DNA from: Gammaproteobacteria bacterium
GTDB taxonomy: Bacteria; Pseudomonadota; Gammaproteobacteria; Steroidobacterales; UBA11654
DNA length: 9,737 bases
NCBI GenBank assembly: GCA_012965065.1
Contig: DTSX01000053.1
Span: 1-9,737 of the forward strand
Direction: 5' to 3'
Part shown: positions 1 through 6,542 of the stretch, in pieces
Layout: each line of letters starts with the position of its first letter
How positions within the stretch are numbered: the first letter of the stretch is position 1
Made by a program: the position numbers and the translations under genes
Notes under the pieces: model-generated
The model's database searches: none
What the model was told of the DNA's origin: nothing
Seen by the model: only the letters and a program-made list of their open reading frames with translations

Positions 1-1770
1 TGATTTTTTTCTCTTGTTTCCACCAACTCCAGTTGTGCTTTTTCTCGTTTTCGATCTTGGCTTATTCTTGCCTTGGTTAGCCTTCACTTTATTGTTTTGT
101 TTATTCTCCAACCAAAACATGAACCGATCAATCAGATTTGGTGTTTGAACATCATCAATATCCCAAGCAGTAACAGGTTTAGGATTTAAGTTCCTGGAAT
201 TTCCCATTGCTTGGCTAATAGGATTTAAGGATGCATTATCTTGTTTAATTGTTTTCGCCAATTTATAGCTCGCTTGCTTGTATTCAGCTAAATTGGCTTC
301 ATCTTTTCTCAGTCTTTTAATTGAGAAGTTAACACTTGAAAGTTCCGAATCTGCAATCAAAATGATATGTACAGATTCTCGTTGTTCAATATCTTTAATC
401 CATTGTCTTTTTTCATTTAAAAGATACGTTGCGGCATCCGATGGTATATCAGCAATTACACTGGCAGTGTTTTCTTTTCTTGCTTCCTCTTCAACCAGTC
501 TAAGAACTGCTAACGCTAAAGACTCTGTGCTTCTAATTCGACCCATTCCACTACAATTTCCACAGATTCTGTAAGCTGAGTCTCCTAATGATGGTCTTAA
601 CCTTTGTCTGGACATTTCCAGCAAACCAAATTTAGAAATATGACCGAGCGAAATTTTTGCTCGGTCTGATTTAACCGCATTTTTTAAAGCGTTTTCAACT
701 TGTTTTTGATTTCTGTGTTGTCTCATATCAATAAAATCAATAACGAGTAACCCACCTAAATCTCGCAGTCTACATTGTCTTGTTATCTCGTCGACTGCTT
801 CTAAATTTGTTTTTAATGCGGTTGATTCAATACCAGATTGTTTTGTTGATTTTCCAGAATTAATGTCGATAGAAACCAATGCTTCTGTGTAATCAATAAC
901 AACACTTCCACCAGAGGGCAGAATAACTTTGTTTGAATAGGCTGATTCAATTTGATGCTCGATTTGGAATTTCGTAAACAAAGGTGTTGTTTCTTTATAA
1001 TATAAAAGTTTTTTCAAATTGTTAGGGGTCACTTGTTTAAGGTATTTTTTGGCGTCTTTGAATGTGTTCTCATCGTCCACGATTATTTCACTTATTTCAT
1101 CATTTAAATGATCTCTCATGGCCCTAACAATCAAATTGTCTTCTTTGAAAATTAGAGCTGGGGCTTCAACATTGACAGCCATTTTTTTAATTGAATTCCA
1201 AATACCAAGCAGATGTTTTAGATCCCATTCGAGTTCAATGTCAGATCTACCTAGACCAGCCGTTCTAATGATCAATCCAGCTTCTTTAGGAACTCCAAGA
1301 TTACTTAGACTATCCAGGATTTGTTCTCTGTCTTGACCCATGATTTTTCTGGATATTCCACCAGCTTTTGCTTTATTGGGCATTAAGACAATAAATCGAC
1401 CTGCCAAACTAATAAACGTAGTCAGTGCTGCACCTTTAGTGCCGCGCTCTTCTTTGGAAACCTGCACGACAATTTCTTGGCCTTCCTCTAGAAGTTTTTT
1501 GATGTCGAGTTTTTCACCCGGTATGGGTTCAGACAAATAATATTCCCTTGAGACCTCTCTAAAAGGAAGAAAGCCATTTCTTGCAGAGCCAAAGTCAACA
1601 AAAATTGCATCTAAGCTGGGCTCTACCCTGCTGATCTTCCCTTTGTATATATTGTTTTTCTTTTGTTCTCTTGACTTGATTTCTATATCAAGGTCATAAA
1701 GTTTTTGGCCATCGACCATGGCCACCCGCAACTCTTCTTCTTGAGTTGCATTGATTAACATTCTTTTCAT
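1..1770 (-). CDS. rne: Ribonuclease E, N-terminal 590 residues (cut by window edge)
   Basis: Endoribonuclease of mRNA decay and rRNA/tRNA processing, normally tetrameric and held at the inner membrane. The reading frame opens with MKRMLINATQ and follows E. coli RNase E closely. It has an S1-domain region at about residues 35-125 and the 5'-monophosphate sensor pair R169/T170 in IIRTAG. The Mg-binding aspartates are D302 (SIDINS) and D345 (VIDFIDM), equivalent to E. coli D303 and D346. The zinc-link cysteines are C403 and C406 (CGNC), equivalent to C404 and C407. After the catalytic half, residues 547-555 form a short hydrophobic/amphipathic stretch (DRFMFWLE) where E. coli has its membrane-targeting helix. 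A Lys/Arg/Asn-rich tail follows and runs to base 1, so the degradosome scaffold region is outside the window. The start ATG (1768-1770) has an AGAGGT ribosome site four bases upstream. The gene is divergent from rluC, as in E. coli. Family identity is very secure; scaffold length is unknown. Confidence 0.98.
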   Translation of the reverse strand, partial: MKRMLINATQEEELRVAMVDGQKLYDLDIEIKSREQKKNNIYKGKISRVEPSLDAIFVDFGSARNGFLPFREVSREYYLSEPIPGEKLDIKKLLEEGQEIVVQVSKEERGTKGAALTTFISLAGRFIVLMPNKAKAGGISRKIMGQDREQILDSLSNLGVPKEAGLIIRTAGLGRSDIELEWDLKHLLGIWNSIKKMAVNVEAPALIFKEDNLIVRAMRDHLNDEISEIIVDDENTFKDAKKYLKQVTPNNLKKLLYYKETTPLFTKFQIEHQIESAYSNKVILPSGGSVVIDYTEALVSIDINSGKSTKQSGIESTALKTNLEAVDEITRQCRLRDLGGLLVIDFIDMRQHRNQKQVENALKNAVKSDRAKISLGHISKFGLLEMSRQRLRPSLGDSAYRICGNCSGMGRIRSTESLALAVLRLVEEEARKENTASVIADIPSDAATYLLNEKRQWIKDIEQRESVHIILIADSELSSVNFSIKRLRKDEANLAEYKQASYKLAKTIKQDNASLNPISQAMGNSRNLNPKPVTAWDIDDVQTPNLIDRFMFWLENKQNNKVKANQGKNKPRSKTRKSTTGVGGNKRKKS

Positions 1771-2041
1771 AGTTACCTCTCTTAACAAGGCAACAAGATA
1801 GAAATTATTTGGTCTGTATTGGTAGTCCAGCACTATTTGGAATCAAATAATGCTTATTATTAGTTATTATTTTTTGTCTCACTCTAATACTAAAATACTA
1901 AAAAACTTTTTTTAATTAACCAACAAAGATCTTGTTCTATCCTATTGTCTTTGCTTAAAAATTCCTGGTCTCTAGGACCTTCTAGATTACTTATATCTAA
2001 TCTATCGTTTTAACTTATTTTCTTCATATAAGTTATTATTG
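1771..2041 (-). promoter_or_regulatory. Long rne 5' leader with several inverted repeats, candidate autoregulatory element
   Basis: About 270 bases separate the proposed rne promoter from its start codon. Perfect inverted repeats seen on reading are 2011-2018 with 2028-2035 (8 bp, 9-base loop), 1983-1989 with 1998-2004 (7 bp, 8-base loop), 1967-1970 with 1976-1979 (4 bp, GC-rich), 1922-1926 with 1932-1936 (5 bp), and 1846-1851 with 1856-1861 (6 bp, 4-base loop). In E. coli the rne leader is similarly long, and RNase E binds hairpins in it to cleave its own mRNA. Similar autoregulation here is inferred from gene identity, leader length and hairpins. I could not align the leader to the known element, and AT-rich repeats of this size can arise by chance. 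No open reading frame of note lies here. Confidence 0.5.
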
Positions 2042-2047
2042 CGGGGG

Positions 2048-2077
2048 AGTATAACAAAGTTGATTTACTATCACCAA
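2048..2077 (-). promoter_or_regulatory. Putative extended -10 promoter for rne
   Basis: Read on the minus strand, the -10 box is TATACT (2048-2053), 5/6 to consensus and preceded by TGT, which makes an extended -10. A weak -35, TTGGTG (2072-2077), lies 18 bases upstream. Transcription would start near 2041, just inside the C-rich stretch that follows. The rluC leader occupies the same 60 bases on the other strand, so the two genes probably have overlapping divergent promoters. No convincing -10/-35 pair was found for rluC. Confidence 0.45.
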
Positions 2078-2111
2078 TTTTTGATTTACAACACTTAAAA
2101 TTATCTGAAAT

Positions 2112-3074
2112 ATGAAAGACTTGGGTATAAATAATAAAGTTATTGTCTCCAGAGATGATGACGGAATGAGATTGGATAACTATCTTATAAAAATAATTAA
2201 AGGGATGCCAAAATCAAGAATATATAGGATGATTCGAAAAGGCGAGGTTCGTATTAATTCAAAAAGAGCGAAACCAAGAAGTAGAGTACATGTTAATGAT
2301 ACGGTAAGAATACCTCCCTATGCTCTAAACGAACCAAAAACAAATTTTAGTTCTGTACGTAAAAATGATCTTAGGTGGATCAATAATATAGTCATATTTG
2401 AAAATGATTCATTTTTATTGGTTAATAAACCTTCTGGTTTAGCTGTTCACGGGGGCAGTGGAATTCATCTCGGTCTGATTGAGCTCTTAAGATCTTCCCG
2501 TGAAAAACGTAATGAGCATCTTGAATTGGTGCATCGATTGGACAAAGGCACAAGTGGTTGCTTATTGGTATCTAAAAAGAAATCTAAGCTTAGGAAATTA
2601 CATGAATATTTTAGAGAAGGTAAAGTTCAAAAAACTTATCTAGGGCTAATGGTTGGTAAATTTACCCAAACAGTCTACGAAATTGACCAACCTCTAAAAA
2701 TAATCTCAACGCCTGAAAACGGCCGTTTAGCCGTACCTGATGATTCAGGTAAGAAGGCCAAAACAAAATTTTTCCTAATGGAAAAATATAAAAACTCAGC
2801 ACTGTTTAAAATAGAACCAATTACCGGTAAAACTCATCAAATAAGAGCACATGCAAAGTACATGAAGACTCCATTAGCTGCAGATCATCGTTATGGCATA
2901 CAACCGGATCAAATTGTTTCTGAATTTGGTTTGACCAGGCTTTTTTTGCACGCAGAGTCAATAAAGTTTCCAGGTTTATCATCAACAGAGAACACTTTTA
3001 GCTTCAAATCTAAACTGGATACTAAACTGGTTGAAGTCTTGGAAAAATTGAGATCGGAGACTCACCAGATTTAA
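2112..3074 (+). CDS. rluC: 23S rRNA pseudouridine synthase RluC
   Basis: Isomerises specific uridines of 23S rRNA to pseudouridine; E. coli RluC acts at positions 955, 2504 and 2580. The 320-residue product matches the E. coli length (319). It has an N-terminal S4 RNA-binding domain (about residues 18-75, with SRIYRMIRKGEVRIN) and a RluA-type catalytic domain. The signature HRLDKGTSG places the catalytic aspartate at D144, the E. coli position. Further family motifs are NKPSGLAVHGG (105-115), TGKTHQIRAH (238-247) and RLFLHA (276-281). The ATG at 2112 aligns the N-terminus with E. coli RluC, although no clear Shine-Dalgarno precedes it. The gene is divergent from rne and ends 36 bases before the convergent yceF; no terminator hairpin is visible between them. 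Confidence 0.96.
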   Translation: MKDLGINNKVIVSRDDDGMRLDNYLIKIIKGMPKSRIYRMIRKGEVRINSKRAKPRSRVHVNDTVRIPPYALNEPKTNFSSVRKNDLRWINNIVIFENDSFLLVNKPSGLAVHGGSGIHLGLIELLRSSREKRNEHLELVHRLDKGTSGCLLVSKKKSKLRKLHEYFREGKVQKTYLGLMVGKFTQTVYEIDQPLKIISTPENGRLAVPDDSGKKAKTKFFLMEKYKNSALFKIEPITGKTHQIRAHAKYMKTPLAADHRYGIQPDQIVSEFGLTRLFLHAESIKFPGLSSTENTFSFKSKLDTKLVEVLEKLRSETHQI

Positions 3075-3110
3075 TTGAACAAATTGAGCATCAGTAACAA
3101 ACATTTAAGT

Positions 3111-3698
3111 TTAGTACAATCCTAAATTTTTTAATTGTCCCGTCAACCAAACCATTGGTAGTCCAATAATTGCTTGTTCGTCCTCGGTGATCATTTGATC
3201 CACTAGTTGCTGAAATTGTTCGGATTCATACTTAACAGCCGCAGTGGAATCAAAAATATCTTGGCTATTCAAATAAATTTCCAGTTCTTTTTTTCCAAAT
3301 GGTTTGAATTTAATTATGGTCTTATCAAGATGGGTTAATTCAATTTTCTCTTCTTTAATCACAATGGCCACACTGGTGTAAAAGTAAATATTCTTACCAG
3401 AAAATTTAATTATTGTTTGGTACGCGCTCTCATAGTCCGGTGGTTTCCCAATACAAATATCTTTAAAACTTGCAACTTGATCAGATCCAATAACAATATC
3501 CTTGGGTCTGATGTCAGCAATTTTCCTAGCTTTAATTTTTGCTAATCGCATCGACAAGTCTTGCGGAGATTCTTTTGGATATTGAGATTCATCAATCTCA
3601 GGTGCAATTGATTCAAAATTTGGGACGTATTTTGACAACAATTTTGCTCGATAAATTGAGCTTGATCCAAGAATAATTTTGGGAGTGCTTTGGGTCAT
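3111..3698 (-). CDS. yceF: Maf-family nucleotide pyrophosphatase (YceF type)
   Basis: Members of this family hydrolyse non-canonical nucleoside triphosphates to monophosphates; E. coli YceF prefers 7-methyl-GTP. The product is 195 residues (E. coli 194). Visible motifs are the nucleotide-binding loop GSSSIYR (11-17), APEIDES (32-38), the YceF-type GSDQV (71-75) with the probable catalytic aspartate D73, GKP (84-86), FYTSVA (106-111) and IIGLPM (177-182). The usual AGSFK-E-G segment reads STAAVKYESE (151-160), so this part has diverged. I chose the ATG at 3696-3698 because the only upstream start in frame is a TTG at 3720-3722 without a ribosome site and eight residues before homology begins. 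It is convergent with rluC and divergent from yceD, as in E. coli. The substrate (m7GTP) is inferred from subfamily and position. Confidence 0.9.
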   Translation of the reverse strand: MTQSTPKIILGSSSIYRAKLLSKYVPNFESIAPEIDESQYPKESPQDLSMRLAKIKARKIADIRPKDIVIGSDQVASFKDICIGKPPDYESAYQTIIKFSGKNIYFYTSVAIVIKEEKIELTHLDKTIIKFKPFGKKELEIYLNSQDIFDSTAAVKYESEQFQQLVDQMITEDEQAIIGLPMVWLTGQLKNLGLY

Positions 3699-3742
3699 TA
3701 TCTGTAAATATTTAAAAGTCAAAAAGACATTATTGGTAAACT

Positions 3743-3748
3743 AGGAAG
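3743..3748 (+). promoter_or_regulatory. Ribosome binding site that decides the yceD GTG start
   Basis: AGGAAG lies seven bases before the GTG at 3756. It is 19 bases from the alternative ATG at 3768, so the GTG is preferred. The short divergent gap between yceF and yceD (3699-3755) shows no convincing promoter; part of the yceD promoter may lie inside yceF. Confidence 0.55.
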
Positions 3749-3755
3749 TATTATT

Positions 3756-4322
3756 GTGATTGGAATTATGTTTAAGAATACTTTAAGCATCAAAGATTTT
3801 TCTGATTTATCTAGAAATAATTATGTAATTGATCATGTGATTCCCGCCATTACTTTTCCTAGACTACCTCATTTCTTGATTGACGATAACCAAACGGATG
3901 GTAATCAAGTCTCGATAAATCTAAAAATATTTACTGAACAATCAATTGACCCAAAAATAAAAGGCAGTATTTCGGTGTCGCTGACAATGCCGTGCCAAAG
4001 ATGTCTTGGGCCTATTGAGTGGCAGGCAGAAACCTCCATTGATTTTTTGATTATAGAGTCATTAAACCAAAACAAAACTGGTCTATCTTCTGTAAATACA
4101 ATTGCGGTGGATTCAGATGGACTTTCAATTGAAAAGATCGTGGAAGATGAAGTTTTATCGATGATCCCAATGTCATTAATGCATAATAAAGTTGCATTAT
4201 GTGAAAATAACGATACCTTAGGCTTGTTTTTAGCTGTGAGTGATAAATCTAACGGTAAGCATCAGAAAAATAAACCATTTTCTGGGTTGGATAAACTATT
4301 AAAAGCAAAAGATAAGGATTAA
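3756..4322 (+). CDS. yceD: YceD/DUF177 family protein
   Basis: Conserved protein of 188 residues (E. coli YceD 173) encoded just upstream of rpmF in most bacteria. The family has been linked to 23S rRNA/50S accumulation, but its biochemical role is not settled. Visible family features are the paired cysteines in PCQRC (C80, C83), followed about 45 residues later by VEDEVLSMIPM (129-139), and the C-terminal KNKPFSGLDKLL (171-182), matching the NPF-A-L-LK ending of E. coli YceD. A further cysteine, C149, sits where E. coli has its HDSEHC segment. No signal peptide or membrane segment is seen. The GTG start is set by AGGAAG; the ATG at 3768, four residues in, is the alternative. The stop lies 27 bases before rpmF, so co-transcription is likely. 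Confidence 0.9.
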   Translation: MIGIMFKNTLSIKDFSDLSRNNYVIDHVIPAITFPRLPHFLIDDNQTDGNQVSINLKIFTEQSIDPKIKGSISVSLTMPCQRCLGPIEWQAETSIDFLIIESLNQNKTGLSSVNTIAVDSDGLSIEKIVEDEVLSMIPMSLMHNKVALCENNDTLGLFLAVSDKSNGKHQKNKPFSGLDKLLKAKDKD

Positions 4323-4349
4323 TTTTTTAAAGAGGTTTAAGAAGCAGAA

Positions 4350-4547
4350 ATGGCAGTTCAAAAAAAACGAAAAACAAGATCAAGACGTGATATGAGAAGG
4401 TCTCAAATCAAAGCTAAGAAACCCTCTATTACCAATGATGAAGTCACTGGAGAGACTCATATCAGACACACCATCAGTCCCCAAGGATTTTATCGTGGTA
4501 AACGGGTCATTGCTTTCAAGGAAAAAGAGCAATTGGAAGAAGAATAG
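4350..4547 (+). CDS. rpmF: 50S ribosomal protein bL32
   Basis: Structural protein of the large ribosomal subunit. The 65-residue product begins MAVQKKRKTRSRRDMRRS, the invariant basic N-terminus of bL32. It continues with HIRHTISPQGFYRGKRVI (38-55), the conserved core. It has no cysteines, so it is the zinc-free form, like that of E. coli. It is eight residues longer than E. coli L32 (57) because of an acidic tail ending EKEQLEEE. The ribosome site is only moderate: AGAGG at 4331-4335 is far from the ATG, and GAAG at 4341-4344 is closer. It sits between yceD and plsX, the near-universal arrangement. The stop codon overlaps the plsX ribosome site. Confidence 0.97.
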   Translation: MAVQKKRKTRSRRDMRRSQIKAKKPSITNDEVTGETHIRHTISPQGFYRGKRVIAFKEKEQLEEE

Positions 4548-4551
4548 AGGT
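4546..4551 (+). promoter_or_regulatory. Ribosome binding site that decides the plsX TTG start
   Basis: AGAGGT begins inside the rpmF stop codon (TAG, 4545-4547) and lies six bases before the TTG at 4558-4560. The overlap suggests that ribosomes finishing rpmF can pass directly to plsX. A start further upstream would overlap rpmF and add residues without homology. Confidence 0.65.
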
Positions 4552-4557
4552 GTTTTT

Positions 4558-5547
4558 TTGAGTGATTTTATAACACTGTCACTGGATGTGATGAGTGGAG
4601 ATAAAGATCCCGAAGCATCCATTAATGCGGCATTGAATCTATTGGAGCTAAGGGAAGATGTTAAAATTTTTCTTGTTGGCAACAAAGAAATCATAGAAAA
4701 GCAAACATCAGGTAAAATTGGCAATCGCCTTCAAATCCTACATGCTGATGAGGTCGTTCAGATGAGCGATCCGCCGGTTGTAGTTTTACGAAAAAAAAAG
4801 CAATCATCTATGAGACGTGCGGTTGATCTAGTAAAGGATGGTGCATCCCAAGCATGTGTTAGCTCTGGAAATACCGGAGCCTTAATGGCAATTTCTAAAT
4901 ACGTTTTAAAAACCATACCAACCATCGACAGGCCTGCCTTAATGACCTCTATTCCTACGATTAAAGGCAGTACTTATGTTCTTGATTTAGGAGCCAACTC
5001 CAACTGTACACCAGAACAACTCTACCAATTTGCTTTAATGGGTGATGTGGTAGCTAGAGAGATAAGAGGAATTGATCAACCACGGATAGGTCTATTGAAT
5101 ATGGGTGAGGAAGCGGGTAAAGGCAACCAAGTAATAAAAGAAGCAGCAAACTTAATGAACTCCAGTTCAATCAATTTTATTGGTTATATTGAAGGCAATA
5201 ATATAGTTGAGGATAAAGCCGATGTTGTGGTGACTGACGGATTTACTGGAAATATTGCACTTAAAACCGTGGAGGGAAGTGTCCGCTTGGTATTTAAGTT
5301 TGTAGAAGATGCTTTCAATGCAAACGCCTATAATAAATTTTCCTCTATGGTCTCTAAGCCTGCTCTTGATCTGGCGAAAGATAAAATCGATCCACGCCGT
5401 TACAACGGTGCACTTTTGTTAGGGCTAAATGGAGTGGTGGTTAAAAGTCATGGAGACTCCGATGCATTTGGTGTACATCATGCACTGATCACTGCGATTG
5501 AAGAGGTGCAGAGTGAAATTGTTTCTAAATTGATAGGTGCGTTTTAA
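4558..5547 (+). CDS. plsX: Phosphate acyltransferase PlsX
   Basis: Converts acyl-ACP and phosphate to acyl-phosphate, the acyl donor for PlsY in phospholipid synthesis; a peripheral membrane enzyme. The product is 329 residues from the proposed TTG, somewhat shorter than E. coli PlsX (356). The N-terminus TLSLDVMSGD (6-15) aligns with E. coli TLALDVMGGD, supporting the TTG start. Other signature blocks are SSGNTGALM (102-110), LDLGAN (142-147), GLLNMGEE (178-185), NFIGYIEGN (206-214), DGFTGN (227-232), YNGALLLG (282-289) and KSHG (296-299). Two residues of the usual MGGD-GP loop differ (S13 and D17). The frame extends upstream to an ATG at 4435, but that part lies wholly within rpmF and has no family resemblance. 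It is followed after 15 bases by fabH. Confidence 0.95.
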   Translation: MSDFITLSLDVMSGDKDPEASINAALNLLELREDVKIFLVGNKEIIEKQTSGKIGNRLQILHADEVVQMSDPPVVVLRKKKQSSMRRAVDLVKDGASQACVSSGNTGALMAISKYVLKTIPTIDRPALMTSIPTIKGSTYVLDLGANSNCTPEQLYQFALMGDVVAREIRGIDQPRIGLLNMGEEAGKGNQVIKEAANLMNSSSINFIGYIEGNNIVEDKADVVVTDGFTGNIALKTVEGSVRLVFKFVEDAFNANAYNKFSSMVSKPALDLAKDKIDPRRYNGALLLGLNGVVVKSHGDSDAFGVHHALITAIEEVQSEIVSKLIGAF

Positions 5548-5562
5548 GGTATCCTCTTTTTT

Positions 5563-6528
5563 ATGTTTTCAAAAATTATAGCAACTGGCAGTTATCTCCC
5601 AGAAAATATCGTAACCAATCGTGATCTTGAACAGCAAATTGATACAACAGATGAATGGATTCGCTCTAGAACTGGAATCGAGCAAAGGAGAATTGCTTCA
5701 ATTGATCAAAATACCTCAGATTTGGCATACGAAGCAGCGAATCGTGCTATTGATAAGGCAGAAATTGCAGCCGAGTCAATCGATCTTATTATTGTCGGTA
5801 CTTGTACTCCTGATGTAGTAACACCGAATGTTGGTACGATCATTCAAGAGAGATTAGGGATAAAGAACTCTGCTGCTTTCAGTGTTGAGGCTGCCTGCAG
5901 CGGTTTTATTTATGCAATGAACATTGCAGATAAATTTATCCGTTCTAGGGATGCTTCCTGTGCTTTGGTGGTTGGAGCAGATACCCTATCTAGAATAACT
6001 GATTGGACTGATAGGAATACGTGCGTCTTGTTTGCTGATGGAGCTGGAGCAGCAATTTTGCAACCATCAGATACACCCGGCATACTGTCTTCAGAATTGG
6101 GAGCCGATGGCGCCTATGGTGATTTATTGTATGTTCCTTATGGTACTTCGAGAAAACCAGAACAACCTAAACCAGATGATTATTGTCTACACATGAAGGG
6201 CAATGAGGTATTCAAGGTAGCGGTTAAAACCCTTGAATCAATTACCTTGGAAGCCTTGGCAAAACAAAATATGAATATCAATGATATAGATTGGCTTATC
6301 CCTCACCAAGCAAACACAAGAATCATCCACTCAGTTGCAAAAAGGTTAGGCATTCCAATTGAGAAAGTAATAATTACTTTGTCTCATCACGGCAACACAT
6401 CAGCAGCATCGATACCACTTGCACTTGATGAAGGTATCGATTCAGGAAAAATAGAATCAGGGGACACAATTCTTATGCTAGGCTTTGGTGCCGGCTTTAC
6501 TTGGGGCACCATGATTATTAAGTTGTAA
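5563..6528 (+). CDS. fabH: Beta-ketoacyl-ACP synthase III (FabH)
   Basis: Catalyses the first condensation of type II fatty-acid synthesis, acetyl-CoA plus malonyl-ACP to acetoacetyl-ACP. The 321-residue product (E. coli 317) carries the full Cys-His-Asn triad: C112 in EAACSGF, H248 in IPHQANTRI and N278 in HHGNTSAASIP. It also shows TDEWIRSRTGI (29-39), which contributes to the CoA site, and the GFGAGFTWG ending close to the C-terminus. The ATG at 5563 gives an N-terminus that starts directly at the first beta-strand (FSKIIATGSYLP). An AAGG at 5546-5549 is rather far away, so the ribosome site is weak. It is cotranscribed with plsX by spacing. In E. coli fabD, fabG, acpP and fabF follow; here the next gene is an L,D-transpeptidase, 14 bases on. 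Confidence 0.97.
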   Translation: MFSKIIATGSYLPENIVTNRDLEQQIDTTDEWIRSRTGIEQRRIASIDQNTSDLAYEAANRAIDKAEIAAESIDLIIVGTCTPDVVTPNVGTIIQERLGIKNSAAFSVEAACSGFIYAMNIADKFIRSRDASCALVVGADTLSRITDWTDRNTCVLFADGAGAAILQPSDTPGILSSELGADGAYGDLLYVPYGTSRKPEQPKPDDYCLHMKGNEVFKVAVKTLESITLEALAKQNMNINDIDWLIPHQANTRIIHSVAKRLGIPIEKVIITLSHHGNTSAASIPLALDEGIDSGKIESGDTILMLGFGAGFTWGTMIIKL

Positions 6529-6542
6529 TTATCGCCTAAAGA

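Noticed and set aside
278..1540. Three plus-strand reading frames of 66-98 codons
   Set aside because: They are antisense to the catalytic half of rne, which is securely identified; no ribosome sites and no resemblance to known families.
3075..3110. Possible bidirectional terminator between rluC and yceF
   Set aside because: No GC-rich hairpin followed by a T-run can be found on either strand.
3699..3722. TTG start adding eight residues to YceF
   Set aside because: No ribosome site and no homology before MTQSTPK; ATG at 3698 gives the family's usual length.
4435..4557. Upstream extension of the plsX frame to an ATG at 4435
   Set aside because: It lies within rpmF, has no ribosome site and no PlsX homology; the TTG at 4558 fits both.
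4380..4724. Minus-strand frame of 114 codons across rpmF and the start of plsX
   Set aside because: It lies opposite two conserved genes and has no family features.
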